A DNA stretch of 64,000 bases, taken from positions 1,095,948 through 1,159,947 of the forward strand of contig NZ_CTEJ01000001.1 of assembly GCF_001282625.1 (NCBI RefSeq), read 5' to 3'. The notes beneath the pieces were generated by a model that saw only the letters and a program-made list of their open reading frames with translations, was not told the DNA's origin and ran no database searches. This stretch comes from Lascolabacillus massiliensis (GTDB lineage: Bacteria > Bacteroidota > Bacteroidia > Bacteroidales > Dysgonomonadaceae). Below, piece by piece: positions 1-7,077 of this stretch. A program made the position numbers and the translations under genes. Every line of letters begins with the position of its first letter. The stretch's first letter is position 1.

Positions 1-2
1 GG

Positions 3-2381
3 TTAAAACTTAATCATCACTCCAATTGCCGGTAATACTGTGCCGCTAAAAGAATCAAGCTGCCTCAATAACTGTTTTTCGGGATCGGAGGGGTCATTCA
101 TTATCATTCCGCTTGCATCTTTATTTGTATAAATTGGTGGATTTTCCGACTGGAAATTATAAGCGTTCTGTACATCAAGATAGAAGTTTAGCATCATCTT
201 CTTAAAATAATACTCCTTATCTATTCTTAAATCGAGTTGATGAGAGTCTTTCAGTCGTAGTGTATTATAATTTGCATAGTCGATATATGGCCTGTTGTTT
301 ACACTCCATGCATCTTTATTTGTAGATAGGTCCACATCAATTGGTGAGTATGGTGCACCTCCCACAAAGCGCCAACGCATAGAAATATTCCAGTTTTTTG
401 GGAGATTGTAGCTGCCAAGAAGGTTTACCATGTGACGGGTGTCCCAGTTTGACGGACGATAAATTCCATCTGCTCCTGTGAATTCACTCTTGAAAAGCGT
501 GTATGTTATAGTGCTATTGAGACCTTTATAATCAACAAGTTTTCCTGAAAATTCAATTCCATATGCCCTGCCTTTACCGGTTGAAACTATCTCTTCATCG
601 CCAACTTGACCATAATCTGTTCCTTTTCCGGCAATACTCATTCCGTCTGTTACCGAGAGTGGGTAATTATTGTATAGCTTATAAAAACCTTCTAAGTTAA
701 ACCTAAGTTTAAAATTGAGCTCATAGGCAAAGCCTGCAATTGCCTGGTTGGAGATGATATGCTTAAGATTCTCATTTTTGTTTATAAACAGTCCTGAGGC
801 ATCCTTGTAGCCTAATGTTGTGTAGGCAGGGCGCATGGCGTAGCGACCAACATTAGCATTTATATCCCATTTATCTGTTAACCTGTATGAAGCTGAGAAT
901 CGTGGCGATACCTGATTCAGAGGGTTCTTCATATTATTGTTGAAATTATTTCCGATTGTGTTTAATCCTAATGAAAGAGATAAACGGTTGTTAAGATAAG
1001 TATCAGATGCCTGAATAAATGCCTGATATGACCATAGATCGAGTTTTGTATTATAGATAAGATCGTTTAAAGATCCATTGCTGAAAACTTTACGATTGGT
1101 TTCATTTTCATAGTGTGAGTATGCTACTCCGGCGCCAATCAGTAGTTTAACGGGCAGGTCGGGATAGCTTCTTTCAAATCTGAACTTATTCTCAGCTTCA
1201 TCTGAGCGATAGTCTGATATTTTTGGTTGCGATTCATCATTATCAGGATATTTGAAGTTTTTGTTTCGCAGCATATTTCTGCTGAGCACCCACGTATCAA
1301 AATAATTATCGCTAAAATGCTTGTAAACAGCACCAATTGTATAGTTCCACTGCTGATAAACAGGTAGATAATCCAGAAGATAACGTTGTGACTCAGTGCC
1401 GTCTTCCTGTAAATCGGTATTAAGAGTCATATTATCAATTGCACCCAGACCAATTATTGAGAGCTCATTCTTTGGATCTATCTGATATTTATACTTAACC
1501 TGAAAATCGTTGTACGTAGGCAAGAATGGCAGACCTATGAACTTGAAAAGCAACTGAAGATATGACTGGCGAGCTGAGACGATAAATGTAGTTTTATCAC
1601 CGATTGGTCCGTCCATAGTAAAAGCAGCATCTGATGCACCTATACCAAGTTGAGTGTGGATACGGTCGCGACTTCCATCCTTTTGCCTGATATCCATCAC
1701 CGAACTTAAAGCATTGGGCCTGTTGGCAGGAAATGCACCTGTATAGAAATTAACCTCTCTCACGAAATCGGGATTAATAATACCCACAACTCCTCCCGAA
1801 GAGCCTTGTGTTGCAAAGTGATTGATGATAGGGATCTCTATACCATCGAGATAGAATACATTTTCAGAAGGACCACCACCTCTTACAATCAGATCGTTAC
1901 GATTAGGATCGGTTGCCCCCACCCCTGGTAGCGATTGTAATGCTTTTGAAACATCACGGTTAACACCTGCTGCTTTCTCAATATCACTTACTCCAATAGT
2001 GAGAAATGAAACCGGACTTTCAATTTTTTTCAGATTAAAAGTTGGCCTGACCACAACTTCATCAATAAGTGTTGATGACTCGGGAACAGCAATATCGATA
2101 AAAGCAGTTTGGTTACCTTGAATTTGCACTTCTGCCGATAGTGTTGTTTCATATCCTACATAGCTAACTTCTAATCGGTAGAATCCAGGTCGATACACAA
2201 TTTCATAATTTCCCTCTAAATCGGTTGTTGTACCATTAGTTGTTCCTTGAATTCTGATAGTAGCAAATTCAAGAGGTTCATTATTCTTTTGGTTATACAC
2301 TCGTCCTTTTACTGTACCTGTTTGTGCAAAAGTTAACAGGCTCACTAAAAGAAAAAGTGAAGTCGTTAAATATTTATACAT
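3..2381 (-). CDS. TonB-dependent outer-membrane receptor with carboxypeptidase-regulatory-like N-domain
   Basis: 792 aa. A signal peptide (about residues 1-19, ending FAQ) is followed by a CarboxypepD_reg-like beta-sandwich (about 22-105), a plug domain (about 120-230, with a VRGGGPSENVFYLDGIEIP-type segment) and a long beta-barrel. The last residue is Phe (GVMIKF), the usual BAM signal. The family imports substrates across the outer membrane using TonB energy. There is no SusD partner next to it, so this is not a typical SusCD pair and the substrate cannot be named. The stop codon lies at the very edge of the window, so the gene is complete. An 18-bp perfect inverted repeat sits about 87 bp upstream. 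The family is certain; the substrate is unknown. Confidence 0.93.
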   Translation of the reverse strand: MYKYLTTSLFLLVSLLTFAQTGTVKGRVYNQKNNEPLEFATIRIQGTTNGTTTDLEGNYEIVYRPGFYRLEVSYVGYETTLSAEVQIQGNQTAFIDIAVPESSTLIDEVVVRPTFNLKKIESPVSFLTIGVSDIEKAAGVNRDVSKALQSLPGVGATDPNRNDLIVRGGGPSENVFYLDGIEIPIINHFATQGSSGGVVGIINPDFVREVNFYTGAFPANRPNALSSVMDIRQKDGSRDRIHTQLGIGASDAAFTMDGPIGDKTTFIVSARQSYLQLLFKFIGLPFLPTYNDFQVKYKYQIDPKNELSIIGLGAIDNMTLNTDLQEDGTESQRYLLDYLPVYQQWNYTIGAVYKHFSDNYFDTWVLSRNMLRNKNFKYPDNDESQPKISDYRSDEAENKFRFERSYPDLPVKLLIGAGVAYSHYENETNRKVFSNGSLNDLIYNTKLDLWSYQAFIQASDTYLNNRLSLSLGLNTIGNNFNNNMKNPLNQVSPRFSASYRLTDKWDINANVGRYAMRPAYTTLGYKDASGLFINKNENLKHIISNQAIAGFAYELNFKLRFNLEGFYKLYNNYPLSVTDGMSIAGKGTDYGQVGDEEIVSTGKGRAYGIEFSGKLVDYKGLNSTITYTLFKSEFTGADGIYRPSNWDTRHMVNLLGSYNLPKNWNISMRWRFVGGAPYSPIDVDLSTNKDAWSVNNRPYIDYANYNTLRLKDSHQLDLRIDKEYYFKKMMLNFYLDVQNAYNFQSENPPIYTNKDASGMIMNDPSDPEKQLLRQLDSFSGTVLPAIGVMIKF

Positions 2382-2804
2382 AAAAGTGTTTTATTATAGC
2401 TGTGTTAATTTTCACGTTACTACAAACAATAAAAGTACTTTTAAGTTCTTGTTATATATAGAGTATTTATGGTTATTTAACCATAGAACACTACATTTTT
2501 AATAATATAAATCACATCAAAATACAAACCACTTTTTAACCTAAGCCGGATTACTCGCAACCACTGTGTCGTAAGGTACTTTCATATCAAATAAAAGATA
2601 TGTTCTGGATAAAAATAAAGTACAAAGGAGTAATGGAATAGTATACTGGATGATAAATTGAAATCATTTTAATTTTATAAACTAATGTTTTGTAATATCA
2701 CTAATTTGATATCTATTTCTAGTTACATAAATTTCATAGGCTGAAAGTGAATAGTTTTAAGAAAATGATGTTTTGAATATTCAAAAATTTTATATTAGAT
2801 AGTC
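2382..2804. other. Intergenic region between divergent genes, with an 18-bp palindrome
   Basis: 423 bp of AT-rich DNA between the divergent receptor gene and the 107-aa gene. The only clear structure is the perfect inverted repeat at 2468-2485 (two 8-bp arms, 2-bp spacer). I found no exact TAnnTTTG element for either gene and no convincing small ORF. Confidence 0.6.
2468..2485. promoter_or_regulatory. Perfect inverted repeat, candidate operator
   Basis: TATGGTTA-TT-TAACCATA reads identically on both strands. It lies in the upstream region of the TonB receptor, 87 bp from its start codon, where a dimeric regulator could bind. Function is inferred from symmetry and position only. Confidence 0.35.
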
Positions 2805-3128
2805 ATGTTTGAAAGGAAAGCGATACTGATTTCAGAAAATAAAATAACCAACCTAGATGATAATGATAATAAAAGATTGGTAATTTTTGTCTTGCAAGAC
2901 AACAGGGTCGTAGGCGTAGAGACCATTGAAATGAATAAGGATTTATACTGTAAGGATGATTTGCTTATTTATTTATCCAGAAAATACATCAAAGTAATCT
3001 ATCTTTCTACAATTGATGGCATTACCAACAGTAAGTGTATTAAGTTAGGTATTGAAATAAAAAAAGTAACTTCAATAGAAGAAGATAAACTCCTAAGTTC
3101 TCTTTATTTAATTCCTCCGTTTTTTTAG
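2805..3128 (+). CDS. Small protein, possible NifX/NifB-like fold
   Basis: 107 aa, not firmly recognised. There is no signal peptide or membrane segment. The chain alternates predicted strands and helices. A strand with a turn (VIFVLQDNRVVGVETIEMN) precedes a Cys-containing helix and then strand-helix-strand units (YIKVIYLSTIDG, KCIKLGIEIKKV). That order resembles the dinitrogenase iron-molybdenum cofactor (NifX/NafY/YjbI-like) fold, in which a small alpha/beta protein binds a metal cluster or acts as a cofactor carrier. This is a by-eye fold resemblance, not a family assignment. The gene stands alone and is followed at once by a strong hairpin terminator, which supports it being a real transcription unit. 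Confidence 0.6.
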   Translation: MFERKAILISENKITNLDDNDNKRLVIFVLQDNRVVGVETIEMNKDLYCKDDLLIYLSRKYIKVIYLSTIDGITNSKCIKLGIEIKKVTSIEEDKLLSSLYLIPPFF

Positions 3129-3139
3129 TTATATAAAAT

Positions 3140-3177
3140 AAAGGAGTTCATTGGATTTAACCCAATTGAACTCCTTT
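3140..3177. terminator. Bidirectional hairpin terminator
   Basis: AAAGGAGTTCA pairs with TGAACTCCTTT, extended inside by TTGG/CCAA, with A/T-rich flanks on both sides. It lies between the convergent 107-aa gene and the phosphodiesterase gene and can serve both. Confidence 0.85.
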
Positions 3178-3223
3178 GTTATTTTAAGTGCTTCATGAAG
3201 AATTTACTTCTTCCTCTTAGTTA

Positions 3224-4372
3224 TCAGTTTAAATCAAAATCAACCTTAAGATGCTGGTCACTCCTTACGTAAGTTGAAACAACTTCTCCTGAAAGTGAAG
3301 CTGTTTCTTCGTTTGCAGTAATTAGCTGAGTTGAGCGGGGATAAAGTACAACATTTTTAGTTGCGCTACCATCTGAGAGGCTCAATTCAAAATAAAGGTC
3401 GCTTTTATTTTTTATTTCATAATAGTTGATCTTAGTACCATTGTTTCTGGCTTCTGTATAATGCGAAGGTTTCAGCTCCACGCATGCATTAAACAGGTCT
3501 TTTACATTCTCTTCTTTACCCAGGAGGTATTTACTTGCCCAGGCAACTGTTCTGCCTTCTTCGAGTGCTTCTCTGATTGATTCAGCAGTGCGTTCTCTTG
3601 CTAAAACAAGAGTCATTGTACGATGTACATACTCTTTACTGAAATCATAGTCATGTGCTGTAAGATTGTGTATATCTGTATTGCCCATTACTGTTAACCC
3701 TTTGTCAATACACCAGTCAAGAGCTTTAAAATGAATTCCGAATCCATTTACCACTTCAATTCCATGCAGTGCTTTATTCTTATACAGATCATCTACAAAT
3801 GGAATCCACTCGTAAGAACCTTCTATGCCTGGCTGCCATCCAGGGTGATTCCAAAATATAAATGCATCTTGTTCTAAAGCCTTCATAACTGCTTCTCTGT
3901 CTAGTTCATTTGCTCTGTCTTCAATAAAATCAGATGGGTCGTTTATATATATAGCATTAAAATGGCCCGGAGGAGTATTCCTGGTTAGCTCTGTACCTTT
4001 TACTAAAATTATATTACTCCTTTCAGCAGTTTCTTTTAAAAGTTGAAATCCACGGTCAGGGTTTATTTTTACATCTTCTTTGTGTGGTGTATACTCAATA
4101 TGATCAGTAATGGCATAGGCATCTAATCCCTCTTCCCATACTTCTTGATGGCGTACTGTTGGCCAAACCTGACCATCTGAAAAAACAGTATGTGTGTGGA
4201 AGTCGCATTTCAATACCTGAAATTCCCCAACATTTGGAATAAATACATTTTGTCTGTAGATAGGTTTTCGGTTCTCATCCAGGTATTTCATTCCCTCAAC
4301 TTCTCGTCTCTGACCAAAAGCCAGTATCGGAATAATTAGCAGTCCGATTAACAATAGATTTCTCTGTTTCAT
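3224..4372 (-). CDS. Secreted PHP-domain phosphodiesterase (Sb-PDE family)
   Basis: 382 aa. A hydrophobic signal peptide spans residues 1-20 (ending AFG). The PHP metal site is intact: D57-F-H59-T-H61 in the first motif, D90-H91 in ITDHIEY, E128 in GTELTR, H137 in HFNAIY, then NHPGW and a C-terminal GNTDIH. PHP-fold enzymes use two or three metal ions to hydrolyse phosphoesters. The Sb-PDE-type subgroup is annotated as phosphodiesterase acting on small organophosphodiesters, but the natural substrate here is unknown. The signal peptide places it in the periplasm or on the surface. It is a single gene with its own promoter (4406-4434) and shares a terminator with the convergent neighbour. The family is secure; the substrate is not. 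Confidence 0.85.
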   Translation of the reverse strand: MKQRNLLLIGLLIIPILAFGQRREVEGMKYLDENRKPIYRQNVFIPNVGEFQVLKCDFHTHTVFSDGQVWPTVRHQEVWEEGLDAYAITDHIEYTPHKEDVKINPDRGFQLLKETAERSNIILVKGTELTRNTPPGHFNAIYINDPSDFIEDRANELDREAVMKALEQDAFIFWNHPGWQPGIEGSYEWIPFVDDLYKNKALHGIEVVNGFGIHFKALDWCIDKGLTVMGNTDIHNLTAHDYDFSKEYVHRTMTLVLARERTAESIREALEEGRTVAWASKYLLGKEENVKDLFNACVELKPSHYTEARNNGTKINYYEIKNKSDLYFELSLSDGSATKNVVLYPRSTQLITANEETASLSGEVVSTYVRSDQHLKVDFDLN

Positions 4373-4405
4373 ATGATATTACTTTTTAGTGGGTAAAACT
4401 GTTTA

Positions 4406-4434
4406 CAAATATAGAAATTCAAAATGAAAGTCAA
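4406..4434 (-). promoter_or_regulatory. Promoter of the phosphodiesterase gene
   Basis: On the minus strand TATATTTG (4413-4406) fits the Bacteroidota -7 element TAnnTTTG. A TTG at 4434-4432 stands 18 bp upstream as the -33 element. The predicted start of transcription is about 27 nt before the ATG. A perfect palindrome at 4435-4446 abuts the -33 box. Confidence 0.6.
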
Positions 4435-4654
4435 TTGTATATACAACTTAATTAGTCAATTATATTACAATTATATATACCGTAAAGTATATGCTCTGAA
4501 CTTTTTCTGATTTTAAATGGATATATGAATTTTTGAGATTTTTGGAATTATAGACTTATAGACTTATAGAAGTTCCGGGCCGTCACAAGATAACTATTTC
4601 TATATCTAAACTCATAGAATAGATTATTTCTATTTGTTATTGAACCTGAAAACC

Positions 4655-4686
4655 TTTGCAAAACAGCTCTTTTTTCGTTATATTTG
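4655..4686 (+). promoter_or_regulatory. Promoter of dps
   Basis: TTTG at 4655-4658, a 20-bp spacer, then TATATTTG at 4679-4686. This is an exact match to the Bacteroidota primary-sigma consensus, and transcription would start about 30 nt before the ATG. Confidence 0.8.
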
Positions 4687-4722
4687 TAACAGCTCTAAAT
4701 AAAAATATTAAAAAAAAGAATT

Positions 4723-5196
4723 ATGAAAACATTAGATTATTTACAATTAGATTCTGAAAAAACAAAGAAAACAGTAGATGGTTTACAAAAACTATTAGCT
4801 AACTTACAGCTCTATTATACAAACCTTAGAGGGTTTCACTGGAATGTGAAAGGAACACTCTTTTTCGGAGCTCATGAGAAATTTGAAGAGTATTATGATG
4901 CAACAGCAGATCATATTGATGAAGTAGCTGAGCGTATATTGATGCTTGGTGGGGTTCCTGCCCATAACTTCAGTGATTATCTGAAAACTGCCAGTATTAA
5001 AGAAAGCGGTGTTTTAACAGATCCTACTGAGATGTTCAAGCTAGTTCTTGACTACCTGAAAGAGTTATTAGCTCTTGAACGTGAAGTCCTGAATGCTGCA
5101 TCTGAAGCAGAAGATGAAGGTACAGTTGCACTTGTGTCTGATTTGATTTCTGGACATGAGAAAGATGTTTGGATGATAGCAGCAACACTTTCTTAA
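4723..5196 (+). CDS. dps: Dps-family DNA-protecting ferritin-like protein
   Basis: 157 aa, the usual length. Dps forms a hollow dodecamer that oxidises Fe(II) with hydrogen peroxide, stores iron and shields DNA in stress. The ferroxidase ligands sit at the expected spacing: H39 in GFHWNVKG, H51 in GAHEKFEEYYD, and D66 and E70 in DHIDEVAERI. There is no long Lys-rich N-terminal tail, so direct DNA binding by that route is unlikely. The gene is monocistronic, with a consensus promoter upstream and a hairpin terminator 37 bp downstream. In this phylum dps is usually induced by oxygen or peroxide, but I see no recognisable OxyR site. Confidence 0.95.
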   Translation: MKTLDYLQLDSEKTKKTVDGLQKLLANLQLYYTNLRGFHWNVKGTLFFGAHEKFEEYYDATADHIDEVAERILMLGGVPAHNFSDYLKTASIKESGVLTDPTEMFKLVLDYLKELLALEREVLNAASEAEDEGTVALVSDLISGHEKDVWMIAATLS

Positions 5197-5233
5197 TTTA
5201 TGTCCGACTTATATAGTCGATTTCTAAAATAAT

Positions 5234-5265
5234 AAAAGCTCTCTGATTAATTTTAGAGAGCTTTT
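5234..5265. terminator. Bidirectional hairpin terminator
   Basis: AAAAGCTCTCT pairs with AGAGAGCTTTT across a 10-nt loop, followed by T-rich DNA. It separates dps from the convergent LytTR regulator gene. Confidence 0.85.
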
Positions 5266-5270
5266 ATATT

Positions 5271-5987
5271 TTATCTTTTATCAATTATTGCCATAAACTG
5301 TTTACGATAGGTATCCCCTATCGGTATTTCTTTATTGCTTATAATTATTCTGTTTTTATTGATACTTGTAATTTTTTCCATGTTGATAATATATGACCGA
5401 TGAACACGGATAAAATTATCATAAGGTAACTCCTCTTCCAGCTGTTTAAGACTCATCAGTGACAGAATAGGTTTTGGATCTGTAATTGTGTATATCTTGA
5501 CATAATCTTTGAGTCCCTCAATGTAATCAATATCTTTATACAGAACATGAAGGTATTTGTATTCTGACTTTACAAATATTCCTACGTTTGATCTTTCTCT
5601 TTCTGAATCGTAACCAGATTTCGTTTTAATTTCAAACCAATTAAGTGCTTTCTTGGCTGCAATCATGAAATCCTCGAAAGAAAAGGGCTTTAGCAGGTAA
5701 TCAAGAGCATTTACTCTATATCCCTCAATAGCATATTCACTGAATGCTGTAGTAAATATTACACGTGTATTATCACTGATTGTATAGGCAAAATCCATTC
5801 CATTTATACCAGGCATCTGTATATCCAGAAAGAGAACATCAACTTTTTCAGATGTTATATTCTGCATTGCAGAAATTGCGCTGCTATATTTTCCGGTAAG
5901 TTTAAGAAATGGAACTCTGTTCACATATGACTCTAATAGAGAAAGAGCCAAAGGTTCATCGTCGACTATCCAACAGTTTAGTATCAT
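5271..5987 (-). CDS. LytTR-family response regulator
   Basis: 238 aa. The N-terminal receiver (about 1-120) has the acidic pair D9-D10 (WIVDDEPLA), the phospho-acceptor D55 (VLFLDIQMPGING), a Thr in the TTAFS strand, and the conserved Lys in LLKPFSFEDF. A linker leads to a C-terminal LytTR DNA-binding domain (about 135-235; IRVHRSYIINMEKI motif). The start codon lies 32 bp inside the 3' end of the sensor-kinase gene, so the two are translationally coupled. It is the natural partner of that LytS-type kinase and probably controls promoters with paired direct-repeat sites. Targets are not visible here, though the co-transcribed outer-membrane protein is the obvious candidate. Confidence 0.93.
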   Translation of the reverse strand: MILNCWIVDDEPLALSLLESYVNRVPFLKLTGKYSSAISAMQNITSEKVDVLFLDIQMPGINGMDFAYTISDNTRVIFTTAFSEYAIEGYRVNALDYLLKPFSFEDFMIAAKKALNWFEIKTKSGYDSERERSNVGIFVKSEYKYLHVLYKDIDYIEGLKDYVKIYTITDPKPILSLMSLKQLEEELPYDNFIRVHRSYIINMEKITSINKNRIIISNKEIPIGDTYRKQFMAIIDKR

Positions 5988-7059
5988 TCATCAGTTTTTT
6001 GGAATCAATTACCAATACAGTAGAGTAAACATCATTTTCGATTGTGGTTTCCCAATTATAACTTCCTGGATAAAGAAGTTCAAGACGTCTTTTAACAAGA
6101 TCAAGTCCTATACCACTACCACTTTTATCCTTTTTGCTTTTTGGAAAATAGCTGTTTTTGCAAACAAACTCAACTTTTCCATCTGGATGCTCTTTTAATG
6201 TTACATTTATAAATGAAGATTTATCTCCACTTATTCCATGTTTAAAGGAATTCTCAAGTAAAGATATAAAAATTAGTGGAGGAATTAGTGTGTTTCTGCT
6301 TTCAGAATATGAGAAGTCGGCTTTAAGTTCCACATTATCTGAAAGACGTATACGCATGAGATCTAAATAATTACGCAAAAACTCCGCTTCCTGTTTGAGC
6401 GGAACATAGGTTTGATTATTATCATAAAGCAAATGTCTGAGAAGTTTACTTAAGTCCACTACTGCCCTTCGGGCTTTTGGAGGATCAAACTCTATCAGTG
6501 CATAAATATTATTTAAGGTATTGAGTAGAAAATGAGGATTTATTTGATTCTTAATATTTTGTAATTCAGCTTCAGACTTTGCTTTGGCCAATTCTTTTCT
6601 CTCATTGTCAAGTTCAAACCATCTTACAGTCATTTTGAAGGCTAAACTCAACCCTGTTATTAAAAACAAAGTAGTAGAGTTCCTAATTATATGCATTACA
6701 GAGATACCTCCCCATCGTCTTCTTCTAAACACTCTCATTTCAGGTATAAGCTTGTTTAACCAAATAGGCATATAGGACATAAGTAATGTAACACCTACAA
6801 TTAATATAATATTACATATAATATACTCTTTTGTCTTACCTTTAAAGAGAAGTTTTTCAATAAGTACGAAATAGTTGATATAGAAAACCAACATTATGCC
6901 CAGCATATCAGGCAGAGACCTTAGAAATGGTTTCCAGTTAAAAATCTGCTCCTCATTTATAAAGAAGTAAGGGAGTATGAAAATTACTCCCCATAATAAG
7001 ACATGAACAAATACACTGTTCCATTTTGTCTGATTATTTCTTTTAATTGTTTGATCCAT
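5956..7059 (-). CDS. LytS/YehU-type sensor histidine kinase
   Basis: 367 aa. Four predicted membrane helices lie in the first 145 residues (about 15-33, 50-68, 80-98, 125-145). They are followed by a short coiled coil (about 148-170) and a His_kinase (PF06580-type) domain with the phospho-acceptor H176 in NQINPHFLLNTLNN. The C-terminal ATPase has an N-box (LLENSFKHGI) and a GSGIGLDLVKRRL lid. There is no extracellular sensor domain, so the signal is probably perceived in the membrane. It sits 18 bp downstream of the 944-aa outer-membrane protein gene and overlaps its regulator by 32 bp, giving a three-gene operon. Confidence 0.93.
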   Translation of the reverse strand: MDQTIKRNNQTKWNSVFVHVLLWGVIFILPYFFINEEQIFNWKPFLRSLPDMLGIMLVFYINYFVLIEKLLFKGKTKEYIICNIILIVGVTLLMSYMPIWLNKLIPEMRVFRRRRWGGISVMHIIRNSTTLFLITGLSLAFKMTVRWFELDNERKELAKAKSEAELQNIKNQINPHFLLNTLNNIYALIEFDPPKARRAVVDLSKLLRHLLYDNNQTYVPLKQEAEFLRNYLDLMRIRLSDNVELKADFSYSESRNTLIPPLIFISLLENSFKHGISGDKSSFINVTLKEHPDGKVEFVCKNSYFPKSKKDKSGSGIGLDLVKRRLELLYPGSYNWETTIENDVYSTVLVIDSKKLMNDTKLLDSRR

Positions 7060-7077
7060 CTTTATGATATATTTAAA

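Larger units (their letters stand above)
4373..4722. other. Divergent intergenic region with two promoters
   Basis: 350 bp between the phosphodiesterase gene and dps. It holds a promoter for each (described separately), a 12-bp palindrome TTGTATATACAA at 4435-4446, and a short direct repeat of about 10 bp (tatagactta, around 4549-4570). No ORF is supported. Confidence 0.6.

Noticed and set aside
4549..4570. Short direct repeats (tatagactta) resembling an array
   Set aside because: Only two or three copies of about 10 bp without spacers; not CRISPR and too short to call a repeat element.
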